Shown one piece after another: positions 1 to 9,455 of a DNA stretch of 64,000 bases. The stretch is from contig CAZDFH010000001.1 in assembly GCA_964504915.1 (NCBI GenBank), forward strand, positions 62,001 through 126,000, in the 5' to 3' direction. This DNA comes from CAJBLF01 sp964504915 (lineage in GTDB: Bacteria; Patescibacteriota; Gracilibacteria; Absconditabacterales; Absconditicoccaceae). Position 1 is the first letter of the stretch; each line of letters starts with the position of its first letter. The position numbers were made by a program, and so were the translations under genes. The notes below the pieces were generated by a model, which did not search any database, was not told the origin of the DNA, and saw nothing but the letters and a program-made list of their open reading frames with translations.

Positions 1-1
1 C

Positions 2-91
2 TTCTTCGTCTTGCTGATGGGACTCGGGGTGTATATTATTTTGACTGATCTGATTAGATTTTGGGGAGTGAAAATTCCTTTCTTATCCTAA
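2..91 (+). CDS. C-terminal end of a membrane protein (5' truncated by window edge)
   Basis: An open frame runs from the window edge to TAA at 89-91 and encodes about 29 residues. It has one strongly hydrophobic stretch (FFVLLMGLGVYIILTDLI) followed by a short polar end. A single C-terminal membrane helix of this size would suit SecE or another small membrane protein, but there is too little to identify it. It ends just before a copy of the GAGTTGAAACC repeat. Confidence 0.3.
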   Translation, partial: FFVLLMGLGVYIILTDLIRFWGVKIPFLS

Positions 92-140
92 TTGTTGAGA
101 GTTGAAACCTTCGGTTGTTGAGGGTTGAGAGTTTTTTGTA
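91..140. repeat. GTTGAGAGTTGAAACC interspersed repeat, copy 1
   Basis: This short AT/GT-rich element lies directly after a stop codon. Near-identical sequence in the opposite orientation is found at 46941-46983 inside gltX, and a related tract is at 27013-27060 inside the VWA gene. It is followed by a small hairpin-forming stretch (gaggacttcc / ggacgaagtcc) at about 165-200. Confidence 0.6.
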
Positions 141-217
141 ATCAAAAAAATTACAACAGTCCGCAAAGAGGACTTCCACTCTCCACAGGACGAAGTCCTT
201 CAACAATTCAACTCCAT

Positions 218-628
218 TTATTTAGCTGTACAAGTTTCTATCATATGTTTATATTCACTTGCCTTACGCATATAGCCAGGAAGTGTAGTATCAAGATCTT
301 TGATGGGTTCCTTCTTGAGTGCGAGGAATGTTTCATTCAATTCTGTCATCACGTTTGGATCGACACAGTTTTTGCTTTCTCCCATTTTCACGAGTTCATC
401 ATATGTCTTTTCATAGTCATATTTTCTTTTGAGTGCTTCAGGATTACTTTTGGTGACCTGATGTACAAACACGCTAATCCTCTGCCATAGCACTTCGAAC
501 CCAGAAAAAATAGATGCCTTCTCTGCTGGATGGTTTACCATATATCCGTAAGAGAATCCGAGCAAGATCAATCCGATGGCAAATTTTATTATATTATTTC
601 TTAATATTCTTTTTTGTCCTTGTTCCAT
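218..628 (-). CDS. hypothetical membrane-anchored protein, 136 aa
   Basis: I do not recognise this family. The protein starts with a basic segment (MEQGQKRILRN), has one hydrophobic helix at about residues 14-31 (IIKFAIGLILLGFSYGY), and then a soluble alpha-helical part with two Cys near residue 88 and the C terminus (ETCTAK). It is probably a type II single-pass protein facing outward. There is no TGA codon. It stands alone on the minus strand, and its promoter region overlaps the repeat at 715-845. Confidence 0.7.
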   Translation of the reverse strand: MEQGQKRILRNNIIKFAIGLILLGFSYGYMVNHPAEKASIFSGFEVLWQRISVFVHQVTKSNPEALKRKYDYEKTYDELVKMGESKNCVDPNVMTELNETFLALKKEPIKDLDTTLPGYMRKASEYKHMIETCTAK

Positions 629-714
629 TGTATATAGATATCACATAAAAACTGACTGAGTATTATCGTTTTGACTCGCTGTTGCAAGGAATTTTCTACG
701 GAGCTTGGTTTACT

Positions 715-845
715 TGAAATTCCTTGGCAAAATCGTACACAGTAGGTAACCAATTTTGTCATTTCCGACGATTCGGTTTCACGGAGAGGAGAAATCCCCT
801 CGTAAAGGTGCAAGGAGATTCCTCACACAAGGTTCGGAATGACAA
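715..845. repeat. REP-like imperfect palindrome, copy 1
   Basis: An intergenic element with nested inverted repeats ends in a 'ggttcggaatgaca' motif. The same design (tcattccg...gccggaatgaca arms around hairpins) recurs at 11826-11946 and 13072-13222. It is non-coding and lies between a minus-strand gene and the glycosyltransferase gene. Confidence 0.55.
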
Positions 846-871
846 TACTTATTTATTCTGCCTATTCCATA

Positions 872-2005
872 ATGAAGATAGCATTCATCCATTGTCGAAT
901 CATGCCATGATGAGCACTAGAAGTGTTCAAAGATTTGATGAGTCAAAAATTTCATGAACACCCGAATTTGGATGCTAGAGTCTTCACTCTCTTCTCTGAT
1001 GAGAAAGAACTTATCATCGATGCCTGAGCATTGCACCCCAAGCATATAACAATTACCCATGCCCTACCGAGTTGGATTAACCAACTCTTTTTATTTTGTT
1101 CACAGAGAAAAATTCGATGATTGTCGGCGATCTTTGATTATCGCAATTTGATGTTTTTCTACATCCCTCTCATGAAGATGCTTTCCTGCAAAATCAAGAG
1201 ATATAAACCACAAGAAATTGTCATTTCCTCTTTCGCTGTTGCCAAAAATATTACCCCCATATCTGGTGTCCCCATGACCCTCTATCTTCATTCTCCCATG
1301 CAATATATTCGAAGCCACTTCGCTGAATATGATCAGAAGATTAGATGATGGAAGAAACGATTTTTTTCCTTCATTGTCCCCCAACTAAAAAAATGGGATA
1401 TGAGATATACGAAATTTGATAAGGTGTACGTCAATAGTGAATATACTGCGAAATTAGCCCAGGAATTGTATGGCATGAGATCACAGGTCATGTATCCCAA
1501 ATTGGACCAGGCATTCTGGACAACGGATCCTGTCATCATCCCTGCCTCTTATCACCTTTTCGTAGGTAGACTGGTTAATTTTGTCAGAGAGGCTCATGTT
1601 GTCATCAATCTTTTCAATCGTCTTGGACTGCCTTTAGTCATGATGGGTAGTGGCCCTGATGAAGTATATCTCAAATCTATTGCCAAGGAAAATATTATCT
1701 TCACGGGATGGATTACCGATATGCAGGAGAAAGTAGATATTATCAAACAGGCTAAATGACTTATTAATCTTACCAAAGAAAGTTTTGGGATGAATACTGT
1801 CGAAGCGCTCTTGTTGGGTGTCCCCGTGTTTGGCTATAATGGTGGAATGACGGCAGAATTGGTCGATAAGGATTGTGGAATGCTCATCGACGACAAAAGT
1901 GACATGGCCGATATGGTCGAACAGTTTAGGCAATTTGATAGAAAAGAATGGAATAGAAGACAGATATCTATTCATATGAGAAGAAAATTAGGTGGAGGGA
2001 AATAA
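872..2005 (+). CDS. GT4-family glycosyltransferase, 377 aa
   Basis: This is a GT-B fold glycosyltransferase of family 4, which transfers a sugar from an activated donor at the cytoplasmic face, probably for cell-surface glycans. The N terminus MKIAFIHCRIMPGGALEVF is the typical first strand and glycine loop; both glycines of PGG are TGA. The C-terminal Rossmann half shows LFVGRLV, MGSGPD, IIFTGWITD and the donor-site ESFGMNTVEALLLGVPV with E-x7-E spacing. In-frame TGA occurs at 908, 911, 1025, 1118, 1346 and 1757. ATG 872 is chosen because it gives the canonical first strand and lies 14 nt after an ATTTATT motif. The acceptor is unknown. Confidence 0.88.
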
Positions 2006-2048
2006 ATGATTTAATTTTGATATTCTATGTCGCACAGAAATTAGTTAG

Positions 2049-2366
2049 ATGAAATCAAAAACATTTTTATTTACTCAAAATCAAAACATGGAAAATTATT
2101 TTACTACTGCTCTTACATTCATTTATGGTATTGGATGAATTGTAACACTTTTCGGATATTTTCCTACGATGAAGGATTTGTGGCAAAAGAAACCAAGTGC
2201 CAATACTTCTACATACATTGTTTGGACTATTACAATGTTTTTTAGTTCATTGTATGGAATATTTGTTTTGAAAGACTTGGTTTTTATCGTAGTAGTAAGT
2301 CTTCAACTTTTAGCATGTTTAATGATTTTGATTTTAAGAATAAGATTGAAATATATCCAAAAATAA
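2049..2366 (+). CDS. small three-helix membrane protein, PQ-loop/SemiSWEET-like, 105 aa
   Basis: Three hydrophobic helices follow a polar N terminus. The first helix plus loop (GIGGIVTLFGYFPTMKDLW) and the following KPSANTSTYIVWTITMF resemble the PQ-loop pattern of SemiSWEET sugar transporters, which work as dimers of three-helix units. The Pro-Gln is Pro-Thr here, so the assignment is tentative. One glycine is TGA (GIGGIV). A second start at 2091 would remove 14 residues and still keep all helices. It follows the glycosyltransferase by 43 bp. Confidence 0.6.
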
Positions 2367-2410
2367 AATGTTTTTGACTCTCGCTCCTAAAGTCGCTCGC
2401 CCTTCGGGTC

Positions 2411-2496
2411 ATCTAACAGCTTCTGCACAACACGCCGCCTGCCATACCAAATTTTAAGGAACGGCGTCTGCGTCGTTACAGAAGCAAACGTTGTCT
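2411..2496. other. attC-like imperfect dyad
   Basis: The 86-bp element begins with ATCTAAC, which fits the integron R'' consensus RYYYAAC. It has paired inner boxes (gcttctgca / acagaagc and acacgccg / cggcgt) and ends in aacGTTGTCT, which only partly fits GTTRRRY. The box order and size match an attC recombination site, but the R' match is imperfect and no integrase is in view. It lies between the PQ-loop gene and the receiver-domain gene. Confidence 0.35.
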
Positions 2497-2522
2497 GTCA
2501 TATCCCTAGCAAATAAGAAAAT

Positions 2523-2543
2523 AAGAGGGGCTCCTCTTCTTTT
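2523..2543 (+). terminator. short hairpin with T-rich tail
   Basis: Stem AAGAGG/CCTCTT with a four-base loop is followed by CTTTT. It may end the 872-2366 transcript. Confidence 0.4.
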
Positions 2544-2574
2544 AAGTTAGTTTAGTTTTTTTATTCATAAATAC

Positions 2575-2602
2575 TTGACTTTTTACAGTAAATCTTTATA
2601 AA
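2575..2602 (+). promoter_or_regulatory. promoter TTGACT - 16 bp - TATAAA
   Basis: The -35 box is at 2575-2580 and the -10 box at 2597-2602. It lies 50 nt before the receiver-domain gene and shares the 16-bp spacer of the other orphan-gene promoters in this window. Confidence 0.65.
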
Positions 2603-2652
2603 AAATAAAGAAATGATATTTAATCTGCTTTTTTCACTTATAATTCAAGAAA

Positions 2653-3423
2653 ATGGAAGAAACAAACTTAGAATCAACAAATGAAAATGATATAAATCCA
2701 AGTATTATGGATTTTCAAAAAAATATAGAACAAAAAATACGAGAAATATTAGTTGTGGAAGACACACCAGAAAGTTTAGCTGTTGCTAAGAAATTTTATA
2801 ATTCACAAAATAATTTGAATGTTGATTATGCAATGGATAGAAACACTGCATTATCAATGCTTGAAAATAAGAAGTATGATGGAGTAATAACTGATAGAAG
2901 TCTTCCAAGAAATGAGGAAGAATCTTTAAAATCAGGGATAACTATTCCCTCCGAAAAAATTGAAAAATATTTTGAATTATATTCTCAGAATCCAATAAAA
3001 ATTGGATCTCCTGGAAACTCAAGTTACTGGGGACAAACATATGATAGAAACCAAGGATATCTTATTGCAGGCACAGCAAGACTTTTAAAAGATATACCTG
3101 TTGTTATTCATTCTTATCATGGGGCATCATCGGAATTTTGGGAAATCTTAAAAACAGCTGAAATAACTGAATCTCAAAAAAGGGAAATAAAAATTGTATT
3201 TGATCAATATTCTCTTCCTTTTGAAGAAATGTTAGAAACTTGTGGGGCGATTCAAGGACTAGAAGATTTTTTTTCAAATCAATCTGGTGAAGATTGGGGC
3301 GATAAAAATTCATGTAATATTAAATACAAAGGAACGGCGACAGGAACAACAAAAAAAGATTCTGAATCTTGGGCCTTGGCTTTGCAGTATTTAAAGGAAA
3401 ACATTGCAAAAAAAATAAAATAA
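2653..3423 (+). CDS. response-regulator-like receiver domain protein, 256 aa
   Basis: Residues about 30-100 look like a CheY-type receiver: ILVVEDTPESL carries the acidic pair and DGVITDRSLP the phospho-acceptor Asp. The remaining 150 residues match no output domain I know. No kinase or DNA-binding domain is present, so it may act as a stand-alone or degenerate receiver. None of its many glycine codons is TGA and it is more AT-rich in codon choice than its neighbours. It also has its own promoter and lies next to an attC-like dyad. These facts together suggest recent transfer from a standard-code donor. Confidence 0.6.
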   Translation: MEETNLESTNENDINPSIMDFQKNIEQKIREILVVEDTPESLAVAKKFYNSQNNLNVDYAMDRNTALSMLENKKYDGVITDRSLPRNEEESLKSGITIPSEKIEKYFELYSQNPIKIGSPGNSSYWGQTYDRNQGYLIAGTARLLKDIPVVIHSYHGASSEFWEILKTAEITESQKREIKIVFDQYSLPFEEMLETCGAIQGLEDFFSNQSGEDWGDKNSCNIKYKGTATGTTKKDSESWALALQYLKENIAKKIK

Positions 3424-3536
3424 TAGCAGCAGATATAGTAAATAATTTTGTATGAAAACAATTTTAATTTAGATTTTTTAGTTTAGAAAGAAGCCCCCAC
3501 TTAAGTGTAAAATTAAGCGATATGAACTCGCAACAA

Positions 3537-3592
3537 CGACTAGTTTCCGTCCCAATTTTCTTATTCAACGGATATTTGGCACACTAGTCTCG
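3537..3592. repeat. two-block inverted repeat
   Basis: Outer arms gactagt/actagtc and inner arms tccgt/acgga are separated by unequal spacers, giving a bulged hairpin. It lies between the convergent ends of the receiver gene and the Nudix gene. It has no T-run and no integron core motif, so its role is unclear. Confidence 0.4.
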
Positions 3593-3651
3593 CAATGAAT
3601 GCCTCGTCTAGTACATCAAAAAGAATCCCAGCAAGCGCTAGGATTTTTTTA

Positions 3652-4089
3652 TTACTGATTGCATATCTCAAATGCCTTCAAAGCTTGATTCCTGACATCT
3701 ATGGGCACACGCTCTTGTTGCAAATCTTCCCTAGTAAATCGAGCAAAGTTTTTCAGTTCATTATTTATGTGGATATGCTCTGGATGCACTGCTATGCATA
3801 CATAAAAAAGAGCGTAATGATCATGATCTCACACAGAGTGAACGTTTGTATAAAATGGTATAGCTCAATTATATTTTACATTTCATTCTAGTGGCATATC
3901 ACTTTGCCCGAGCAGCTCCACGTCAATTCCAATCTCTTCTTTAATCTCACGGAGTAAGGCATGATCTGGAGTCTCATTCTCATCGATATGTCAGCCCACA
4001 GGAAGTCGACGATCCAATTTAGCGTGATGAATCAATAACACTCTATCTTCATGTATGATATATCACGCGACGGTGAGATCTATTTTCAT
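3652..4089 (-). CDS. Nudix hydrolase, 145 aa
   Basis: The Nudix box reads GHIDENETPDHALLREIKEE followed by IG, with the expected G-x5-E-x7-REUxEExGU spacing, so the enzyme should be an Mg-dependent nucleoside-diphosphate-X pyrophosphatase. The substrate cannot be told. The preceding PVGG uses TGA for one of its glycines, and further TGA codons fall at VAGY, EGNV, NGAI and VGDH. It starts 33 bp after pheS on the same strand and is probably cotranscribed. With the standard code no ORF of any size is visible here. Confidence 0.88.
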
Positions 4090-4121
4090 CGGCATCTATG
4101 AGAAACTGAAACGCTATGTTG

Positions 4122-5147
4122 TTATGCAAAACTTTTTGCAAATCTCAAATCTCCATTGGTGAAATATCTAATATCTTTGATACCGTAACGGACAGCAGCT
4201 AATCTACTGACTCCGATACCCCAGGCGAAACCTGACCAAACCGCGGGATCCAGTCCGGCATTTTTTATTACGTTGGGGTGAACCATTCCGGCTCCAACAA
4301 GTTCAATTCGTCCTGAATTTTTACACAATGCACAACCACTTCATCCACAGATAGGACACTGGGCATCGATCTCAAAACCCGGCTCCACAAACGGAAAAAA
4401 ACTTGGTCTCAATCTAATCTTCGTCTGCTTTCATAAGATACCTGATAATAATTTCTGGATGGTATCTTTGAATTGAGGAATACCAATATTTTTGTCAATC
4501 ACTAATCCTTCTGCATATCGAAACATCACATCATGCGATGCATCAGTACTTTCAAATCTATATACTCTCCCAGGAGATCCCAATCTTAGTGGTACTCCAT
4601 ATTTCATAATATCCTGTACCTGATGTGCAGAATTATGCGTCCTGAGGATCAATGGTTCCCCACTTGGATCTGCATCTTGCAAATAGATCGTATCGTGCAT
4701 ATCGGTCGCCGGATGTGTCAGAGGAATATTCACAGATTCGAAGTTTTCATGTTTTGTCACAATCTCATGGCCATAATCTATGATAAATCACATAGATCTA
4801 TATACCTCTTCTATATTTCTTCTCACTTTTGCGAGAACGGAATAGGCCCCTTGATCGAGAGGCAATCCATCTAAACTAATATCTACCATATCTTCTTGTA
4901 ACTTCTGATTGATTGCATCTGTACTGAGTGCTCTTTCTTTGGCCTCATATGCCTCAGTAATGGTATCTTTGGCTTCGGTCAATGTCTTCCCTAGCTCTTT
5001 CTTTTCTTCTGGACTAGCATTTCCCATTTGTTTAAATCCTTCCGTGACAATCCCCTTCTTTCCGAGATATTTCTGGAAAAACTCTTCTAATTGCACCATA
5101 TCCTTGATACCTCCCAATTCTTTCACAATAGCTTTGATATCTAGCAT
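4122..5147 (-). CDS. pheS: phenylalanine--tRNA ligase alpha subunit, 341 aa
   Basis: This is the catalytic alpha subunit of the class II alpha2beta2 enzyme that charges tRNA-Phe. An N-terminal coiled-coil (about residues 1-95) is followed by the core: motif 2 around RVYRFESTDASHD, then GAGMVHPNVIKNAGLDP and motif 3 FAWGIGVSRLAAVRYGI. A CPICGGSGCALC insert before motif 3 looks like a four-Cys zinc site, known from many bacterial PheS proteins. In-frame TGA occurs at the junctions near 4788, 4761 and 4431. ATG 5147 fits the usual start MLDIKAIVKEL. pheT is not adjacent in the window. Confidence 0.93.
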
Positions 5148-5297
5148 AACTCTTGAAATAACGATAAAACGATATGTTTGTGGGCTAATAAATACATAAA
5201 TCAACGCTAGTTTCAACTGGTTTTTCTCTATTTTCCACTAGCGAAGCATTCTTTCATGTTTTTGTCAATCCAAAGAGACCGAAGCTAAGGTTTTTTT

Positions 5298-5326
5298 TTG
5301 CTTTCTATGCTGAGTACGCGTATACT
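5298..5326 (+). promoter_or_regulatory. promoter TTGCTT - 17 bp - TATACT
   Basis: It lies in the divergent gap between pheS and ftsE, 44 nt before the ftsE ATG. The -35 overlaps a T-tract. Confidence 0.45.
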
Positions 5327-5369
5327 TTATGTAGCAAGAACCACTTATTTATTCAATAAATTTCTCTTC

Positions 5370-6038
5370 ATGACACACGCAGAAGCATTGGTTACTGTAG
5401 ACGATCTTACCCGATGATATCCAGAAAATGCCAAGAAAGTATTCGAACACTTTCATTTTGCGATGCAAGAGAAAGATTTTCGTGTGATTATGGGAAAATC
5501 ATGAACAGGTAAAACGACGCTTGTCAAAATGATTATCTGACAACTCATACCCCCTCATGGGAAAATCTTTTATAGAAATGATGATATCTCTAGATATACC
5601 GAAGAGGATTTGGAAAATTATAGAAAGAAAATCTGAATTGTTTTTCAAGATTACAGATTATTTGAAGAGATGTCCGTGTATGAGAATATTGCCTACCCAC
5701 TTAAAATATTTGGTCTAGGAGAAAGCATTATCACTAGTAAAGTAGAACATATTATTAACAAGCTCAATCTTCGCGACATTATGCATTCCTCTGTTCGCCT
5801 GCTTAGTGCGGGTGAAAGACAAAAAATATGTCTAGCAAGAGCTATGATCCACGATCCTGAATGGATTATTGCAGATGAACCCACAGGAAATTTGGATCGA
5901 GAGCATACTCAGCAAGTAGCTGATATCCTTATAGAAGCCAATAAAATGGGCAATACCGTTCTTTTGATTACTCACGATATTCACCTTGTCCACTATCTTC
6001 AGGACAAACATGTTATCAAACTTGATGTAATGAAATAA
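5370..6038 (+). CDS. ftsE: cell-division ABC transporter ATP-binding protein FtsE, 222 aa
   Basis: FtsE is the ATPase of the FtsEX complex that activates septal peptidoglycan hydrolases. Walker A is GKSGTGKTTLV with its first variable glycine coded TGA, the Q-loop is VFQDYRLFEEM, and Walker B with D-loop is WIIADEPTGNLD, which is diagnostic for FtsE. The H-loop is LLITHD. The ABC signature is LSAGE instead of LSGGQ/E. Length is normal. No ftsX-like multispan protein follows; the next gene is a soluble protein of unknown family 21 bp downstream, so the partner must be encoded elsewhere. Confidence 0.9.
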
Positions 6039-6059
6039 TTTTAGATCTTCTCGTATGTG

Positions 6060-6515
6060 ATGGCCGATAGCAAGAAAGAAGCACTAGTAAAATCGATTCT
6101 AAGAAAGGTAGATCACCTTGATATTGCCTGATATCTCAAAATTGAGGTGGAAGAATTTCTGAAATATTTGCATTATTACAAACTCAAAAATATTCTCAGT
6201 AATATTGAAGCACTCAAAGAATATTTACTCGTCTTGGACAAACAAAACACTTCTCAGATTCACGAAATGGAATATGACGAGTCATTGGAATGGGAGAAAA
6301 AGCATGATGATCTGCATTATTTTGTATCGAAGTGAGGTCTTTGTAAGATTGGGGAACGTAAACTTCACCAAAAACTACGGGAAAACGAATTTAACCTACA
6401 ACAGATTATGTTGGGCGTAAAAGGATTTCTTCTTTTGACGGCTGACGAATTCTGTAATGCCTCTCCGACGAGGATGTCAATCAATAGAATGATCTGGCAG
6501 AAACAACTTAAATAG
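6060..6515 (+). CDS. hypothetical protein, 151 aa
   Basis: I do not recognise it. It is soluble, helical and charged, with two TGA glycines (IAGYL and SKGGL). The middle third is rich in Glu/Lys/Asp and is likely alpha-helical; the last 60 residues are basic. It starts 21 bp after ftsE and is followed by a strong terminator, so the two genes probably form one transcript. Confidence 0.7.
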
Positions 6516-6572
6516 AACTTAGATGGTAGCTCTTAGAACTTAGACCGGGCTCCAACCTACAATCTCCCATCT

Positions 6573-6600
6573 CCCATCTACGATCTAGATGGTTTTTTTA
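6573..6600 (+). terminator. rho-independent terminator after ftsE transcript
   Basis: Stem ccatct/agatgg with a short loop is followed by seven T residues. Confidence 0.75.
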
Positions 6601-6685
6601 TTTAACCTTGTTTCCGCTAGGCAAATCTGTATTATATCTGCAACCAAGCGACAGCTACGCTTCTATCTTCATTCTTAATGTATAC

Positions 6686-7354
6686 ATGGGTATGGATTTC
6701 GATCCTAAATTACTAGCTCTACTTGATGTAGTTATAGACAATTATATCAATAAATGAGAACCTGTTGGCTCCAAATTTTTGCATTCTTTGGGTGATAGTG
6801 AATATGCACCTTCGACATTGAGGAAATACCTCAATATGCTCGAGAAGGCAGGTATGGTATATCAACCTTACAATAGTTCATGAAGGATACCTACGGTCCA
6901 ATGACTCTCCCTCTATATCGATTCTTATCTTTCTCAGCAAGAAGAAGAGAAGATCTGAGAGATTAAGAATGCTAGGCAATGATTGACGTATCTGGTCGAA
7001 ACTATTGGCGGTATCGCTGATGGTGTGGTAGTTGGATTTATTAGAAATGATGAATATTATTATCTTGGGATCAATAATCTACTCAGAGATGATATGGTCG
7101 ATGAATATCAAGCTACGAAAAATATTATTCGCTTCATCGAAGAAAAAAGAGTGGTCAAATTTATCGACAATAAAATATTGAAAAGGAATCAAATTTATTA
7201 CACGTTCATTGAAGACAACAAGACAATGATTTCCTGCTTATATGCTAAAATCACTGTTGAAGATTACGATGCCATCATATCTATCATCGGACCTACAAGA
7301 GTAAATTACAAGAAGAATGTCGCTATTTTGAAAAAGCTTTTAGAGAATCTATAA
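6686..7354 (+). CDS. hrcA: heat-inducible transcription repressor HrcA, short form, 222 aa
   Basis: HrcA represses chaperone genes by binding CIRCE. The N-terminal winged helix is clear: VIDNYINKGEPVGSKFL and SSGRIPTVQGLSLYID match the family's hallmark GRIPT segment, with TGA for four glycines. At 222 residues it is much shorter than the usual roughly 340. It keeps the C-terminal block around IIGPTRVNYKKNVAILKKLL but has lost much of the central inserted domain. No dnaK, grpE or groEL gene and no CIRCE element (TTAGCACTC-N9-GAGTGCTAA) is seen nearby. The start could also be ATG 6692. Confidence 0.87.
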
Positions 7355-7363
7355 TCGTTTTCT

Positions 7364-7777
7364 ATGAAAACCCCAGAAAAAAAAGAAATCCTTGGAAGTA
7401 AAGAGACATGAAAAAATAGCAGGTCGGAATCTTTTGATGATATGAAGAAAGCATTGGATGATCTCAAAATAGATATCCAGGAAACTAGCGAGGGCAAAAA
7501 GGACGAAAAGACTATCAATGCATTGGAACAAGAAATCCAATCCGATGAGAAAGCTGCCAACCAGCAATCATCTACTCCCCCACCCAAGAGAATACAACGC
7601 AAGATAGCACTTTATACTCAGCAAATCCAATCACGAACTGCTCGTCATCCTGAACGTCCAGTCGAAGTTGGCGAGGCTGCATTGTCTGTAATTAATGTCA
7701 TCGCCACCAGTGATCAAGATCCAAATATTATTGCTAGAACTATTGGCAGGATCATGAAATTTATTTTGAAGATATAG
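7364..7777 (+). CDS. hypothetical protein downstream of hrcA, 137 aa
   Basis: The family is unknown. The N-terminal half is charged and probably helical (Lys/Glu/Asp/Gln rich). A Pro-rich linker with TPPPKR leads to a basic C-terminal half containing RHPERPVEVGEAALSVI. There is one TGA glycine near the start (KETGKN). It begins 9 bp after hrcA, so it is cotranscribed. Position and charge resemble the slot of grpE, but no GrpE motif is present, so I do not assign it. Confidence 0.65.
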
Positions 7778-7925
7778 GTATTGGTCGCAAATAGATACAA
7801 ATAGTTACAAATTGTTGAATACAAGATTAGGACTGACAATTTGAGACAACTTTGTAGCAACCTTGAGACAACATGTAACCATAATATTCTAGACCCACTT
7901 TATTTTATTATATGCAAACGCAAGT

Positions 7926-8426
7926 ATGTGAGACATTATTCAAAGTGCATGAGGAATTGTGTATTATATTGCTCCAGATGGAGAACCCAGATATCTTCTC
8001 ATCAAGAGGCATGCTCTTAGTGGGAAAATGGAGCGAGTTGCCCCCAAAGGGAAGATTCAGAGTAATGAAGATACCCAAAAGGCCGCACTCAGAGAGGTCA
8101 GTGAAGAGACATGAATCCCACTTAATCAGATGAGAATCAAGCAAAAGATGTGAGTGACTCAGCTGAGGAATGTGGAGCATATCAAAGGGCAGATGGATAA
8201 AGATGTAACCTATTTTCTGATACAATTTTCCGGAGACCCGACAGTGGTAAAAATAGAAAATATCGAAGGATATGTCTGATTGCACAAACGAGCTACTCTT
8301 GCTGAGGTCTTGTGACTTATCTATTATCAAGATATTAGAGAGATTATAAGACAATGCCATGTCGTCATAGGAGAAAGCAAAAAGATCTCGGATATCAAAC
8401 AAAATTTTATCGACCAATTGGCATAA
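7926..8426 (+). CDS. Nudix hydrolase, 166 aa
   Basis: A Nudix fold enzyme whose box is APKGKIQSNEDTQKAALRE followed by VSEETGI, with TGA for the invariant final glycine. The first strand SAGGIVYYIAPDGE and the Arg-rich YLLIKRHALSGK precede it. The PKG form of the box is common in diadenosine-polyphosphate hydrolases, but the substrate is uncertain. ATG 7926 is directly followed by a TGA glycine. It follows a 148-bp gap that contains an AT-rich unit but no clear signal other than TTATTTTATT before the start. Confidence 0.85.
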
Positions 8427-8506
8427 ATCTACCTTGTTTTTGCTCCTCATTTTGATATATATCACAGCTGAAGCAGAGCTATTTTATTTCGTAAATATCT
8501 ACGGAT

Positions 8507-8833
8507 ATGTCAGGACAGCCAATCATTTCTTTCAAATTTCAAGATGTTCGCCCTGAAGTACAGGACAATATCAAAGTTATCGTTCAGAAGAATATCGACG
8601 GCAAATTGGACTCTTATCTTAAAAAGATTTATAAAAACAAGCCTGATGCCGAAGTCAGGATTGACTACAAAATGCAGCTCAATAAACAAGGCAAATACGA
8701 ATGTGGGTTTATTTTTGATTTTGACGGAGAAAGGTTTATTTACGATAGCAAGGTGGCCTTTAAGTTCCCAGAGGATCTAGTCAACCATGCATTTAAGCAC
8801 TTCAAGGAATTCCTCTCCAAAACGTGAGAGTAA
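8507..8833 (+). CDS. ribosome hibernation (HPF/RaiA)-like protein, 108 aa
   Basis: The size and pattern resemble the short HPF/RaiA fold (beta-alpha-beta3-alpha), which binds the 30S decoding region in resting cells. It has alternating strands (AEVRIDYKMQLN, YECGFIFDFDGERFIY) and a closing amphipathic helix (FPEDLVNHAFKHFKEFL). I infer the fold from this pattern only, so another small RNA-binding family is possible. The codon at 8825 is TGA, read as Gly, and the true stop is TAA at 8831, giving the C terminus KTGE. Confidence 0.5.
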
Positions 8834-8871
8834 ATCAGTAAACCATTTTTATTTTTTACCATGTAGTCAGA

Positions 8872-9372
8872 ATGAAAAAGAATTTTCTTACCAAAGAAGG
8901 ATATGAAGAGTTAATCCAGGAGCTCAATGAGCTCAAAAATGAGAAGTTACCATTAGTCTTGGAAAGATTGGGTGAAGCTAAAGCTATGGGAGATCTTTCT
9001 GAAAACTTTGAATATAAATCAGCCCTCGAGGATAAAGATTTCATCTACTCTAGAGTGGCGGAAATCGAATCGTTAATAGAAAACGTAGAAATTATCAAGG
9101 AAGAAGGGAAAGGGAAAGGAGACAAAGTAGTAGATTATGGAAATAAAGTGACGCTCCAAGTCGAGGGAGATGACAAATTTACGGTCACGATTGTGGGAAC
9201 TTGAGAAACTTCTTTTGAATTTGATAAAAGCTTAAAATGAGTCAAAGATAGCATCAAAATTTCCTTTGAATCACCTATGGGCATGGTGATTAAGGGCAAG
9301 AAAGTCTGAGATATCGTAAGGATGAGACTTGTCTGAGGGAAGAAAGAAATTAAGATTTTGGACATTAAATAA
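8872..9372 (+). CDS. greA: transcription elongation factor GreA, 166 aa
   Basis: GreA rescues backtracked RNA polymerase by stimulating transcript cleavage. The N-terminal coiled-coil has LTKEGYEELIQELNELKN and the acidic tip GDLSENFEYKSALEDKDF, where the Asp/Glu pair enters the polymerase channel. The C-terminal FKBP-like domain includes ISFESPMGMVIKGKKVGD. TGA glycines start at 9202, which cuts the protein in two under the standard code. Length is normal for the family. A bidirectional terminator follows. Confidence 0.95.
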
Positions 9373-9393
9373 ACAATATATAGTGCAACAATT

Positions 9394-9427
9394 TAAAAAA
9401 ATGGGCGTAGCTATTACCCCATTTTTT
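9394..9427. terminator. bidirectional terminator
   Basis: The A-tract/tggg stem pairs with ccca/T-tract. It separates greA (+) from the convergent gene at 9456-10427 (-). Confidence 0.8.
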
Positions 9428-9455
9428 GTAATATTTTCCATAGATAGATTGCGGA

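Noticed and set aside
601..957. Open frames over the REP-like region before the glycosyltransferase
   Set aside because: They cross an imperfect palindrome, match no family and overlap the real N terminus at 872.
3595..3891. 98-codon plus-strand frame
   Set aside because: Antisense to the Nudix gene 3652-4089, whose box is unmistakable.
6516..6685. CIRCE operator before hrcA
   Set aside because: The TTAGCACTC-N9-GAGTGCTAA inverted repeat is absent.
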